Origin: Maritimibacter sp.
Lineage (GTDB): Bacteria > Pseudomonadota > Alphaproteobacteria > Rhodobacterales > Rhodobacteraceae
DNA: 19,386 nt
Reading direction: 5' to 3'
Assembly (NCBI GenBank): GCA_003520545.1
Contig: DOUP01000099.1
Location: 1-19,386, forward strand
The position numbers were made by a program, and so were the translations under genes. Under the pieces are notes generated by a model. The model had not been told where the DNA came from, made no database searches, and saw only the letters and a list, made by a program, of their open reading frames with translations. Of the stretch, positions 6,363 through 13,997 are shown in pieces. Every line of letters starts with the position of its first letter. Position 1 is the first letter of the stretch.

Positions 6363-7847
6363 TCAGAGGAAGGCGGTCTCGTCGAAGGACCTCAACTTTC
6401 GGCTATGAATGCGTTCCAACGGCATTTCGCGGAGCCGTTCCATGGCGCGAATACCAATGAGCAGATGTCGCCCGACCTGCGTCTTGTAAAAGTCGCTCGC
6501 CATGCCCGGCAGTTTCAATTCGCCATGAAGCGGTTTGTCCGAAACGCACAGAAGCGTGCCGTAGGGCACCCGGAACCGAAACCCGTTCGCGGCGATGGTG
6601 GCGCTTTCCATGTCGAGCGCGACGGCGCGGCTCTGGCTCAGCCGTTGCACCGGGCCCTGCGTGTCGCGCAGTTCCCAGTTCCGGTTATCGAGGCTCGCCA
6701 CCGTGCCGGTCCGCATGATGCGTTTCAGCTCGTAACCTTCCAGCTTCGTGACATCTGCCACGGCGTCTTCCAGGGCGATCTGTATCTCGGCCAAGGGCGG
6801 GATCGGCACCCAGATCGGCAGATCGTCATCGAGCACCTTGTCTTCGCGCAGATAGGCATGGGCCAAGACGAAGTCGCCGAGGCTTTGCGAATTTCGCAGC
6901 CCCGCGCAATGGCCCACCATCAACCATGCGTGCGGACGGAGCACTGCAATATGGTCCGTCGCGGTTTTCGCGTTCGACGGCCCGACCCCGATATTGACCA
7001 GCGTCACGCCCGATCCGTCCGCGCGTTTGAGGTGATAGGCGGGCATTTGCGGCAGTTTCGGAAGCACCGGCATGTCGCCCTTCGGGTCCGTAATCTCGGA
7101 ATTGCCGGGGCCGACGAAGCTGACATAACCGCTGTCCGGGTCCGCCAGCATCTTGCGGGCGTAGGCTTCGAACTCTTCCACATAGAACTGGTAGTTGGTG
7201 AAAAGCACGTGGTTCTGGAAATGCTCGGCCAGCGTCGCGGTGTAATGCGCCAGGCGGGCAAGCGAATAGTCGATCCGTTGCGCGGTGAACGGGGCCAGCG
7301 GGTTCGACCCGTCCTCGTTCACATAGCCCAGGCCGTTGACGATATCGTCATGCGTCGTGGCAAGGTCCGGCACATCGAAAACGTCCCGCAGCGGAAAGGA
7401 CATCGCGCCTTCTTGCGGAACCGTAATATCGGGCCGCCCCGCAACCGCGAAATGCACGGGCATCGGCGTCGTTGACCAGCCCACGGAGACCGGCACATCG
7501 TGGTTTTTCAGAAGCAGTTCGATCTGCTGCACGAGGTAATTCGCGAACAGATCGGGCCGCGTAATCGTGGTCGCATAGCTCCCCGGTCCGGCGACGTGAC
7601 CGAAGGACAGGCGGCTGTCGTTTGCCGCGTGGCTTGTCGTGCGGATGCGAAGCTCCGGATAAAACGCCCGGAATTTCGTGCCGGGCTGTTCCTCTTCGCT
7701 CGCATGTTCTGAAAACGTCTGGGCGAGGTATTCGCATGCCTGGTCGTAAAGCTCGCACAGGCGGTTCACCGCGGCTTTGGCCTCGGTGAAATACTCTGGC
7801 TCCATCGCAGGCGGTGTGCGGACCGGAAGGGAAAGATCGGCGGACAT
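6363..7847 (-). CDS. amn: AMP nucleosidase
   Basis: Hydrolyses AMP to adenine and ribose 5-phosphate. The 494-residue product has the two-part layout of Amn: an N-terminal domain (to about residue 170) with RIRTTSHAANDSRLSFGHVAG and GWSTTPMPVHFAVAG, and a C-terminal purine-phosphorylase-like domain with LVNIGVGPSNAKTATDH, LMVGHCAGLRNSQSLGDFV and ALDMESATIAANGFRFRVPY. Length agrees with the family (about 480-495). The ATG at 7847 shares a base with the ade stop (TAATG) and has AAGGAG just upstream, so the two are translationally coupled. The frame is open further upstream but that is ade sequence. Product adenine is the substrate of the upstream gene's enzyme. Confidence 0.95.
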   Translation of the reverse strand: MSADLSLPVRTPPAMEPEYFTEAKAAVNRLCELYDQACEYLAQTFSEHASEEEQPGTKFRAFYPELRIRTTSHAANDSRLSFGHVAGPGSYATTITRPDLFANYLVQQIELLLKNHDVPVSVGWSTTPMPVHFAVAGRPDITVPQEGAMSFPLRDVFDVPDLATTHDDIVNGLGYVNEDGSNPLAPFTAQRIDYSLARLAHYTATLAEHFQNHVLFTNYQFYVEEFEAYARKMLADPDSGYVSFVGPGNSEITDPKGDMPVLPKLPQMPAYHLKRADGSGVTLVNIGVGPSNAKTATDHIAVLRPHAWLMVGHCAGLRNSQSLGDFVLAHAYLREDKVLDDDLPIWVPIPPLAEIQIALEDAVADVTKLEGYELKRIMRTGTVASLDNRNWELRDTQGPVQRLSQSRAVALDMESATIAANGFRFRVPYGTLLCVSDKPLHGELKLPGMASDFYKTQVGRHLLIGIRAMERLREMPLERIHSRKLRSFDETAFL

Positions 7848-9652
7848 TAAGGCTCCTTGAAAAGGGGGGTAAGCTCGAACTTGGTCACATCGACGAGGCC
7901 AAGATCGGAAATCCTCAGCTCCGGAATCACCACGAGCGCGAGCAATGAGTGTTGCATGTAGGCGTTGTTGAGCGTGCAGCCGCATTGCGCCATCGCCTCG
8001 ACCATCCGGTCGGCTTTCGCGGCGACGGTTTCGGCCGGTTCGTCGGACATGAGACCGGCGACCGGCAATTCGACCAGCGCGATCTCTTTCCCGTCCTTGA
8101 AAACGGTGATCCCGCCGCCCACTTCGCCGAGCCGGTTCGCGGCCTTGGCCATATCGTCGCGCGATGTGCCGACGACGATCATATGGTGGCTGTCATGCGC
8201 GACGGTCGACGCCATGGCCATATCGCCAGTGTAACCAAAGCCCGACACGAACCCGTTGGTGACACCGCCCGTGCCCCGGTGCCGTTCGACCAGAGCGATC
8301 TGTGCAATGTCGTTGGGCCTGTCCGGCTCGACCACGCCATCGGTGACGGACAGATCGGCGGTGAGCGCCTTGGTCGGCGCCTGGTTCTCCACCACGCCGA
8401 TGACCTTGGCGGTGACGGTATTTGCCCCCTCGGGCGCGTCGATCACGAAATCCGCCCCGGTCAGCTCCTTGCCCAGATGCACCGTGTTGCGGGCATAGTC
8501 GGGCCAGTCGAGATGCGGGCATTCGACGCTGATCTTGCCGTTCTCCGCCACCGTCCGACCACGGGCGAACACGCGCTCGATGGGAAGCTCGGAGAGGTCC
8601 GAGGTCAGGATCATATCCGCGCGACGCCCCGGCGTGATCGAACCAAGCTCGCGCTCCAGCCCGAAATGTGTCGCGGTGTTGATCGTCGCCATTTGCAGCG
8701 CGACCAGCGGCTCGCACCCGCAGGAAATCGCATGGCGCACCACGCGGTTCATATGGCCGTCGTTAACCAGTGTGCCTGAATGGCTGTCGTCGGTGCAGAG
8801 AATGAAATTACGCGGGTCGAGGCCCTTTTCGGTGACGGCGGTAATCTGTGTCTCCACGTCATACCACGCCGACCCCAACCGCATCATCGAGCGCATCCCT
8901 TGCCGCACGCGCGCAATCGCGTCGGCCTCGCAGGTGCCTTCGTGATCGTCGGCCGGACCGCCCGCCACATAGGCGTGAAACGCGGGGCCGAGGTCGGGGC
9001 TGGCATAATGCCCACCCACCGTCTTGTTCGCCCTTTGTGTCGCCGCGATCTCGGCCAGCATCTTGTCGTCGCCGTGGATCACGCCGGGGAAATTCATCAT
9101 CTCGCCCAACCCGATAATGCCAGGCCAGGACATCGCCTCGGCCACGTCTTCGGGCGTGATCTCTTTCCCCGTCGTCTCCAGCCCCGGTGCGGAAGGCGCG
9201 CAGCTTGGCATCTGGGTGAAGATGTTCACCGGCTGAAGCGCGGCCTCGTCATGCATGAGCCGCACGCCGTCGATGCCCAGCACATTGGCGATCTCGTGCG
9301 GGTCGGTGAACATGCTCGTCGTGCCATGCGGAATGACGGCGGCGGCGAACTCCGCAGGTGTCAGCATCCCGCTTTCGATATGCATATGCGCGTCGCACAG
9401 GCCGGGGATCAGGTAGCGCCCTTCGGCCTCCACCACCTCGGTCGCCTCGCCTGTGCAATGGCTGGCGTCCGGGCCGACATAGGCGATGCGTCCCTCCGCC
9501 ACGGCCACGGACCAGCCGTCCAGCACTTCACGAGTATGGACATTCACGACACGCGCGTTGCGGATCACCAGATCGGCCGTGTCCCTTCCGGCCGCCACGG
9601 CGATCAGGCGAGGGGCCACTTCGGGCCAGGATTTCAAACGTGTATCTGTCAT
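7847..9652 (-). CDS. ade: Adenine deaminase
   Basis: Metal-dependent amidohydrolase that converts adenine to hypoxanthine and ammonia. The 601-residue product starts with the small beta domain (ADLVIRNARVVNVHTREVL), followed by the metal-binding GLCDAHMHIESGMLTPAEF (about residues 90-108) and HGTTSMFTDPHEIANVLG, the Glu-rich GLGEMMNFPGV, the TDDSHSGTLVNDGHMNRVVRHAI segment, and a C-terminal domain with VAHDSHHMIVVGTS. Length fits Ade (560-600). The ATG at 9652 starts at the conserved N-terminus; the open frame to 10090 is antisense to the SDR gene and not real. Operon with amn. Minor departures from other Ade proteins (HIESGM rather than HIESSM) leave a small chance of a different substrate. 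Confidence 0.88.
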   Translation of the reverse strand: MTDTRLKSWPEVAPRLIAVAAGRDTADLVIRNARVVNVHTREVLDGWSVAVAEGRIAYVGPDASHCTGEATEVVEAEGRYLIPGLCDAHMHIESGMLTPAEFAAAVIPHGTTSMFTDPHEIANVLGIDGVRLMHDEAALQPVNIFTQMPSCAPSAPGLETTGKEITPEDVAEAMSWPGIIGLGEMMNFPGVIHGDDKMLAEIAATQRANKTVGGHYASPDLGPAFHAYVAGGPADDHEGTCEADAIARVRQGMRSMMRLGSAWYDVETQITAVTEKGLDPRNFILCTDDSHSGTLVNDGHMNRVVRHAISCGCEPLVALQMATINTATHFGLERELGSITPGRRADMILTSDLSELPIERVFARGRTVAENGKISVECPHLDWPDYARNTVHLGKELTGADFVIDAPEGANTVTAKVIGVVENQAPTKALTADLSVTDGVVEPDRPNDIAQIALVERHRGTGGVTNGFVSGFGYTGDMAMASTVAHDSHHMIVVGTSRDDMAKAANRLGEVGGGITVFKDGKEIALVELPVAGLMSDEPAETVAAKADRMVEAMAQCGCTLNNAYMQHSLLALVVIPELRISDLGLVDVTKFELTPLFKEP

Positions 9653-9679
9653 TTGCCAAGTGTCCCTTATTTTCGCGCG

Positions 9680-9697
9680 GACGCAAGGGGTTGCGTC
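9680..9697. promoter_or_regulatory. Perfect inverted repeat between ade and the SDR gene
   Basis: GACGCAA-GGGG-TTGCGTC: seven-base arms with a four-base centre, in the 74-base gap between divergent starts. It could be an operator for a dimeric repressor controlling both genes or a leader hairpin. The right arm overlaps the best -35-like hexamer (TTGCGT) for the rightward gene. Confidence 0.5.
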
Positions 9698-9726
9698 GGG
9701 GCATAGGCGGTGGTCAATACAAACGC

Positions 9727-10596
9727 ATGACACGCACACTTCTTTCTTTCGGACATGGATTTTCGGCGCAGGCGCTGGGCAAGCGGCTCTTGGATCAGGG
9801 GTGGCGCGTGATCGGCACCACGCGATCCGAGGACAAGGCCGAGGCGCTGCGTGCGCAAGGGATCGAGGCCGTGATCTGGCCAGGGTCGGACATGCGCGAG
9901 GCGATGAAAGCGGCGACCCACGTGTTGATCTCGGTCGCGCCCAATGAGGACGGCGACCCGGTTCTGGCGGACCTGCGCGACGAGTTCGTGCGCGTGGCGG
10001 ACCGGCTGGAATGGCTGGGCTATCTCTCCACCACCGGCGTCTACGGCGACCATCAGGGCGGTTGGGTGGACGAGGAAACCGCGCTGACACCGGGAACCAA
10101 ACGCGGGCAGCAACGGGTGATCGCGGAAGGCCAGTGGTGGATGCTGGCCAAGGAAACCCGGATGCTCCCGCTCCATATCTTCCGTCTGGCGGGCATCTAC
10201 GGCCCCGGTCGCGGCCCGTTTTCCAAGGTGCGCAAAGGCACGGCGCGACGGATCATCAAAGAGGGGCAGGTGTTTTCCCGCATCCATGTGGAGGACATCG
10301 CCAACGTGCTCGAAGCCTCGATCAAACGTCCGCGTCCCGGCGGGATTTACAACGTCTGCGACGATCTCGCGGCCCCACCCGAGGATGTGATCGAGCACGC
10401 CGCTGAATTGCTCGGCGCACCCGTGCCGGAAGCCGAACCGATCGAAACGGCAGACATGACGCCGATGGCTCGGAGTTTCTATGCGGAAAGCAAGCGGGTG
10501 AAGAACGACCGGATCAAGCGCGAACTTGGCGTCACGCTGACCTTTCCGACCTACCGCGAAGGGCTGGCCGCGCTCCTGGCCGAAGAGCAGGAGTGA
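9727..10596 (+). CDS. Atypical SDR-family NAD(P)-binding protein (YeeZ-like)
   Basis: A 289-residue Rossmann-fold protein. The dinucleotide motif is at the N-terminus (LLSFGHGFSAQAL, residues 5-17), followed by VIGTTRSEDKAEALRAQGI. It has the extended/atypical SDR features YLSTTGVYGDHQGGWVDE and FRLAGIYGPGRGPF, and a late IHVEDIANVLEASI. The YxxxK catalytic pair is not found at the usual place: the corresponding helix reads GTKRGQQRVIAEGQWW. So redox catalysis is uncertain. No Shine-Dalgarno is visible before ATG 9727 and no upstream in-frame start has homology. It diverges from ade; a hairpin follows the stop. The substrate is unknown. Confidence 0.85.
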   Translation: MTRTLLSFGHGFSAQALGKRLLDQGWRVIGTTRSEDKAEALRAQGIEAVIWPGSDMREAMKAATHVLISVAPNEDGDPVLADLRDEFVRVADRLEWLGYLSTTGVYGDHQGGWVDEETALTPGTKRGQQRVIAEGQWWMLAKETRMLPLHIFRLAGIYGPGRGPFSKVRKGTARRIIKEGQVFSRIHVEDIANVLEASIKRPRPGGIYNVCDDLAAPPEDVIEHAAELLGAPVPEAEPIETADMTPMARSFYAESKRVKNDRIKRELGVTLTFPTYREGLAALLAEEQE

Positions 10597-10599
10597 AAC

Positions 10600-10621
10600 G
10601 CCCCCGCCGATAGACGGGGGC
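10600..10621. terminator. Hairpin between the converging SDR and 61-aa genes
   Basis: GCCCCCG (10600-10606) pairs with CGGGGGC (10615-10621) around an eight-base loop, just after the SDR stop and just before the converging small gene's stop at 10629. There is no good U-run on either strand, so it may be a weak or Rho-assisted two-way terminator. Confidence 0.55.
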
Positions 10622-10628
10622 GATCAGA

Positions 10629-10814
10629 TTACCAAGTCAGGAACATCGCGCCCATGAAGGCGAGGAAGATCAGCGGCACGAGAATGCCGTGATCAAAGGA
10701 AGACGCGGTTTCCTGAACGATGACCTGCTGATCCATCACCGGTTCGATCAATGCGCCAGCCATGGCAGAGGATGCGATCAGGCCGAGTGCGAGGCCAAGT
10801 GCGATTTTCTTCAT
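10629..10814 (-). CDS. Small exported/membrane protein of unknown function
   Basis: A 61-residue protein. It begins MKKIALGLALGLIASSAMAG, a clear Sec signal peptide with cleavage expected after AMA, followed by a short polar stretch ALIEPVMDQQVIVQETASS and a hydrophobic segment ILVPLIFLAFMGAMFLTW ending at the last residue. After cleavage about 40 residues would remain, anchored by the C-terminal helix. Similar signal-plus-acidic-stretch-plus-helix proteins occur in Rhodobacteraceae as hypothetical proteins; I cannot name a function. The GGGG before the ATG is weak as a ribosome site and lies in a hairpin (10821-10847). It lies 120 bases downstream of dxs on the same strand. Confidence 0.75.
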   Translation of the reverse strand: MKKIALGLALGLIASSAMAGALIEPVMDQQVIVQETASSFDHGILVPLIFLAFMGAMFLTW

Positions 10815-10820
10815 GTCATA

Positions 10821-10847
10821 CCCCAACGTTGAGTTACCCGTTTGGGG
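10821..10847 (-). promoter_or_regulatory. Hairpin covering the ribosome site of the 61-aa gene
   Basis: Minus strand: CCCCAA-A-CG (10847-10839), ten-base loop, CGTTGGGG (10828-10821), eight pairs with one bulged A. The only Shine-Dalgarno-like bases (GGGG, six bases before the ATG) are the 3' strand of the stem, so translation may depend on opening it. Confidence 0.45.
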
Positions 10848-10934
10848 CGATAATGGCTCCAATAGAGCGTCTGTCCAGAGGCCGAAGGTATACAGGCGTT
10901 GAAAAGCCGCGCTTGTGGCAACACGGGCTCAGTT

Positions 10935-12866
10935 TCAGGCGCGTTTCACGGCCTCGATGTTGGCTATGCCGAGGGCCTCTTGCACTTTCTCGACAATGTC
11001 CTCCGCCATCAATTTCGCGGTGCGATACATGTCTTCCGGTGTTGCCTGGTCGATGAACGTGTCGGGCAGGAACATGGAGCGGAAGCGCAAACCCTGATCG
11101 AAGGCGCCGTTTTCGGCGAGAAGCTGGGCCACGTGGCTGCCGAAACCGCCGACCGCACCCTCCTCGATGGTGATGAGCACCTCGTGGTCGCGGGCGAGGC
11201 CGAGGATCAACTCGGCATCGAGCGGTTTGGCGAAGCGGGCATCCGCGACCGTCGCGTCGATGCCCTTGGCCGAGAGCATTTCAGCGGCCTTGAGGCTTTC
11301 TTCCAGTCGGGTGCCGAGCGACAGGATCGCGACCTTGGAGCCTTCCTTGACGATGCGACCCTTGCCGATTTCCAGCGGGGTCGGCTCTTCCGGCAATTCG
11401 CAGCCGACGCCCGCGCCACGCGGATAGCGCACGGCGGAGGGGCCATCGTTGATTCCATATGCCGTGGCGACCATGTTCATCAGCTCGGCCTCGTTGGCCG
11501 GGGCCATCACGGTGAAGCCCGGCAGGTTCGAGAGATAAGCGATGTCGAAGCTGCCCGCGTGGGTCGCACCATCGGCCCCCACCAGGCCCGCGCGGTCCAC
11601 CATGAAGCGCACGGGAAGGCGTTGAATCGCCACGTCGTGCACAACCTGGTCATAGCCGCGCTGAAGGAAGGTCGAATAGATCGCTGCAAAGGGTTTCATC
11701 CCGCCTGCTGCCATGGCCGCGGAGAAGGTCACGCCATGCTGCTCGGCGATCCCCACGTCGAAGACGCGGTTCGGGAAGCGTTCGGCCATCAGGTTCAGTC
11801 CGGTGCCATCGGGCATGGCCGCGGTTACGGCGACCACCTTGTCGTCCACCTCGGCGAGCTTGGTCAGGGTCTTGCCAAAAACGCTCGTGTAGCTTGGGGC
11901 ATTGGAGGCCGATTTGTGCTGCTTGCCGGTGGCAAGGTCGAATTTCGCTGTCGCATGCCCGCCGTCATTGGCGCCTTCGGCAGGCCCGTAACCCTTGCCC
12001 TTCTTGGTGATCGCGTGGATCAGCACGGGGCCGGTGGCGCGGTCGTGGACCGTGCGCAACACTTGCAGAAGCTGGTCCATATCGTGCCCGTCGATGGGGC
12101 CGACATAGGAGAACCCGAGTTCCTCGAACAGGGTGCCGCCGACGGTCATGCCCTTGAGCATCTCCTTGGCGCGGCGCGCGCCCTCCTGGAAGGGTTCGGG
12201 AAGCAGTTTCACCGCACCCTTGGCGGCGGCTTTGAATTCCTGGAACGGTTCGCCCGCGTAGAGACGCGAGAGGTAGGACGACATCGCACCGACAGGCGGC
12301 GCGATCGACATGTCATTGTCGTTCAGCACGACAAAGAGACGCTTCTTTTCGTGGCCTGCGTGGTTCATCGCCTCGAACGCCATGCCGCCGGTCAGGGCAC
12401 CGTCGCCGATCACCGCGATGGCATCGCCAAGTCCGTGCTCCGGGTTGCCACCGAGATCACGCGCCACGGCGAAGCCCATGGCGGCGGAAATCGAGGTGGA
12501 GCTATGCGCCGCGCCGAAGGGGTCATAGGGGCTTTCCGAACGCTTGGTGAACCCCGAGAGACCGTCCTTTTGACGAATGGTGTTCATCCGATCGCGGCGA
12601 CCCGTCAGGATCTTGTGAGGATAGCACTGGTGCGACACGTCCCAGATCAGACGATCCTGCGGCGTGTTGAACACCGAGTGTAGCGCGACGGTCAGTTCGA
12701 CGACACCCAGGCCCGCACCAAAGTGCCCGCCGGTTTGCGAAACGGAGTAAATCGTCTCGGCCCGCAACTCATCCGCGATCTGTCGCAGTTCCGCATCTGA
12801 CAACCCTTTGAGATCGGAGGGCGCTTTCACGCGATCAAGCAGCGGCGTTGCTGGACGGTCAGTCAT
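10935..12866 (-). CDS. dxs: 1-deoxy-D-xylulose-5-phosphate synthase
   Basis: TPP-dependent enzyme that condenses pyruvate and glyceraldehyde 3-phosphate to DXP, the first step of the MEP isoprenoid route and a precursor of thiamine and pyridoxal. The 643-residue product shows the catalytic-domain start QTGGHFGAGLGVVELTVALH (about residues 44-63), WDVSHQCYPHKILTGR, the TPP/Mg motif VIGDGALTGGMAFEAMNHAG (152-171), FVVLNDNDMSI, FDVGIAEQHGVTFSAAMA with the catalytic Glu, DRAGLVGADGATHAGSFD and a transketolase C-terminal domain. Length is normal. GAGG lies eight bases before the ATG. It is 28 bases after ispA on the same strand and is probably the last gene of the 14929-10935 operon. Confidence 0.97.
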   Translation of the reverse strand: MTDRPATPLLDRVKAPSDLKGLSDAELRQIADELRAETIYSVSQTGGHFGAGLGVVELTVALHSVFNTPQDRLIWDVSHQCYPHKILTGRRDRMNTIRQKDGLSGFTKRSESPYDPFGAAHSSTSISAAMGFAVARDLGGNPEHGLGDAIAVIGDGALTGGMAFEAMNHAGHEKKRLFVVLNDNDMSIAPPVGAMSSYLSRLYAGEPFQEFKAAAKGAVKLLPEPFQEGARRAKEMLKGMTVGGTLFEELGFSYVGPIDGHDMDQLLQVLRTVHDRATGPVLIHAITKKGKGYGPAEGANDGGHATAKFDLATGKQHKSASNAPSYTSVFGKTLTKLAEVDDKVVAVTAAMPDGTGLNLMAERFPNRVFDVGIAEQHGVTFSAAMAAGGMKPFAAIYSTFLQRGYDQVVHDVAIQRLPVRFMVDRAGLVGADGATHAGSFDIAYLSNLPGFTVMAPANEAELMNMVATAYGINDGPSAVRYPRGAGVGCELPEEPTPLEIGKGRIVKEGSKVAILSLGTRLEESLKAAEMLSAKGIDATVADARFAKPLDAELILGLARDHEVLITIEEGAVGGFGSHVAQLLAENGAFDQGLRFRSMFLPDTFIDQATPEDMYRTAKLMAEDIVEKVQEALGIANIEAVKRA

Positions 12867-12894
12867 TGGCGGGCCTCAAATAGGACATTTTTGA

Positions 12895-13755
12895 TCAATT
12901 ATCGCGCGAAATAGCGAAACGCGCCGCTTCTCGCAAGCTTTCAGCTTTATCAGCATAGGGGGAAAGCGCATCGCAAGCCTCATCGACAAGCTCGGATGCG
13001 CGGTTTTTCGCCCCGTCCATACCCAAGAGAGAGACGAAGGTCGCTTTGCCAGCGTCCTGGTCTTTCCGCACGGCTTTCCCGACGGTCGTCACGTCGCCCT
13101 CGATGTCGAGAATGTCATCCGCGATCTGGAATGCCAGGCCAAGCGCTTCGCCATACCTGCGCAACGGTTCGATATCGGCCTGGGCCATGCGAGCACCGGC
13201 GGTGGCTGACCATTCGAACAGCGCTCCGGTCTTGCCGGCCTGAAGCTCGATGATCTCGTCCAGCGTCAGCGGGGCGGGTGCTCTTTCGGCCCCGAGGTCA
13301 AGCGCTTGTCCCAGAACCATACCTTCGCCGCCCGCGCCTTTGGCAAGGCTCACGGCAAGATCGGCGCGCACATCGCCGGACCCGGCGCGGGGGTCCGCAA
13401 CCAGTTCGAACGCAACGGATTGAAGCGCATCTCCGACCAGCACGGCGGTCGCATCGTCCCATTTCTTGTGCACGGTGGGTTGGCCCCGGCGCAGGTCGTC
13501 GTCATCCATGCAAGGCAGATCGTCATGCACCAGCGAACAGGCGTGCATCGCTTCGATGGCCGCGGCCGGAAACCGGCTGGCCGTATCGGGAATGTCGAAA
13601 AGCTTTGCCCCTTCGATCACCAGGAAACCGCGCAGCCCTTTGCCGCCCTGCACGGCGTAAGCCATCGGTTCGGCCATCGGTCCACGTTTTGGAAGCGCGT
13701 CATTCAAACAGGCCCGCGCAATCGCGTTCGCGGACTCCAGGGTCGCGAGAAACAT
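12895..13755 (-). CDS. ispA: Farnesyl diphosphate synthase (geranyltranstransferase)
   Basis: Condenses isopentenyl diphosphate with DMAPP and GPP to FPP, precursor of ubiquinone, undecaprenyl-P and carotenoids. 286 residues, as in bacterial IspA. First Asp-rich motif: HDDLPCMDDDDLRRG (Asp78, Asp79, Asp84); second: QIADDILDIEGD (Asp213, Asp214, Asp217). The small residue (Cys82) between the aspartates and the Ala/Cys residues before them are compatible with a C15 product, but chain length is inferred. The IPP site reads GGKGLRG rather than the usual GGKRLRP; the key Lys39 and Arg42 remain. The ATG shares a base with the xseB stop (TAATG). dxs follows 28 bases downstream. Confidence 0.94.
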   Translation of the reverse strand: MFLATLESANAIARACLNDALPKRGPMAEPMAYAVQGGKGLRGFLVIEGAKLFDIPDTASRFPAAAIEAMHACSLVHDDLPCMDDDDLRRGQPTVHKKWDDATAVLVGDALQSVAFELVADPRAGSGDVRADLAVSLAKGAGGEGMVLGQALDLGAERAPAPLTLDEIIELQAGKTGALFEWSATAGARMAQADIEPLRRYGEALGLAFQIADDILDIEGDVTTVGKAVRKDQDAGKATFVSLLGMDGAKNRASELVDEACDALSPYADKAESLREAARFAISRDN

Positions 13756-13997
13756 TACTTGTCCTCGGCGGGTTTGGTTCCGGTCGGCTGACCATCGCGG
13801 TCAAGCGTGATGGCGGCGACCTTTTCCTCGGCCTCCTTGAGCTTCACTTCACAGCGCGCCTTGAGCTTTGCGCCGCGCTCGTAAAGCTTGATGGACTCCT
13901 CAAGGGCAACATCGCCCCGCTCAAGGCGTCCTACGACGGTTTCAAGCTCCTGCATGGCTTCCTCGAAGCTCATTTCTTCAACCGGCGTATCGGTCAT
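13755..13997 (-). CDS. xseB: Exodeoxyribonuclease VII small subunit
   Basis: An 80-residue helical protein that binds the large subunit XseA to form exonuclease VII, which degrades single-stranded DNA. Family signatures: SFEEAMQELETVVGRLERGDVALEESIKLYERG at residues 10-42, then a charged helix LKARCEVKLKEAEEKVAAI, and a variable Lys/Asp-rich tail. Length is typical. The start overlaps the stop of the deacetylase-family gene (ATGA), and its own stop overlaps the ispA start, so all are coupled. xseA is not in the window, which is usual because the two subunits are often encoded apart. xseB next to ispA and dxs is a common arrangement in proteobacteria. Confidence 0.95.
   Translation of the reverse strand: MTDTPVEEMSFEEAMQELETVVGRLERGDVALEESIKLYERGAKLKARCEVKLKEAEEKVAAITLDRDGQPTGTKPAEDK

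Noticed and set aside
10899..12683. 594-codon plus-strand open frame over dxs
   Set aside because: dxs on the minus strand is unambiguous with all TPP-enzyme motifs; the opposite frame is a His/Gly/Arg-rich shadow.
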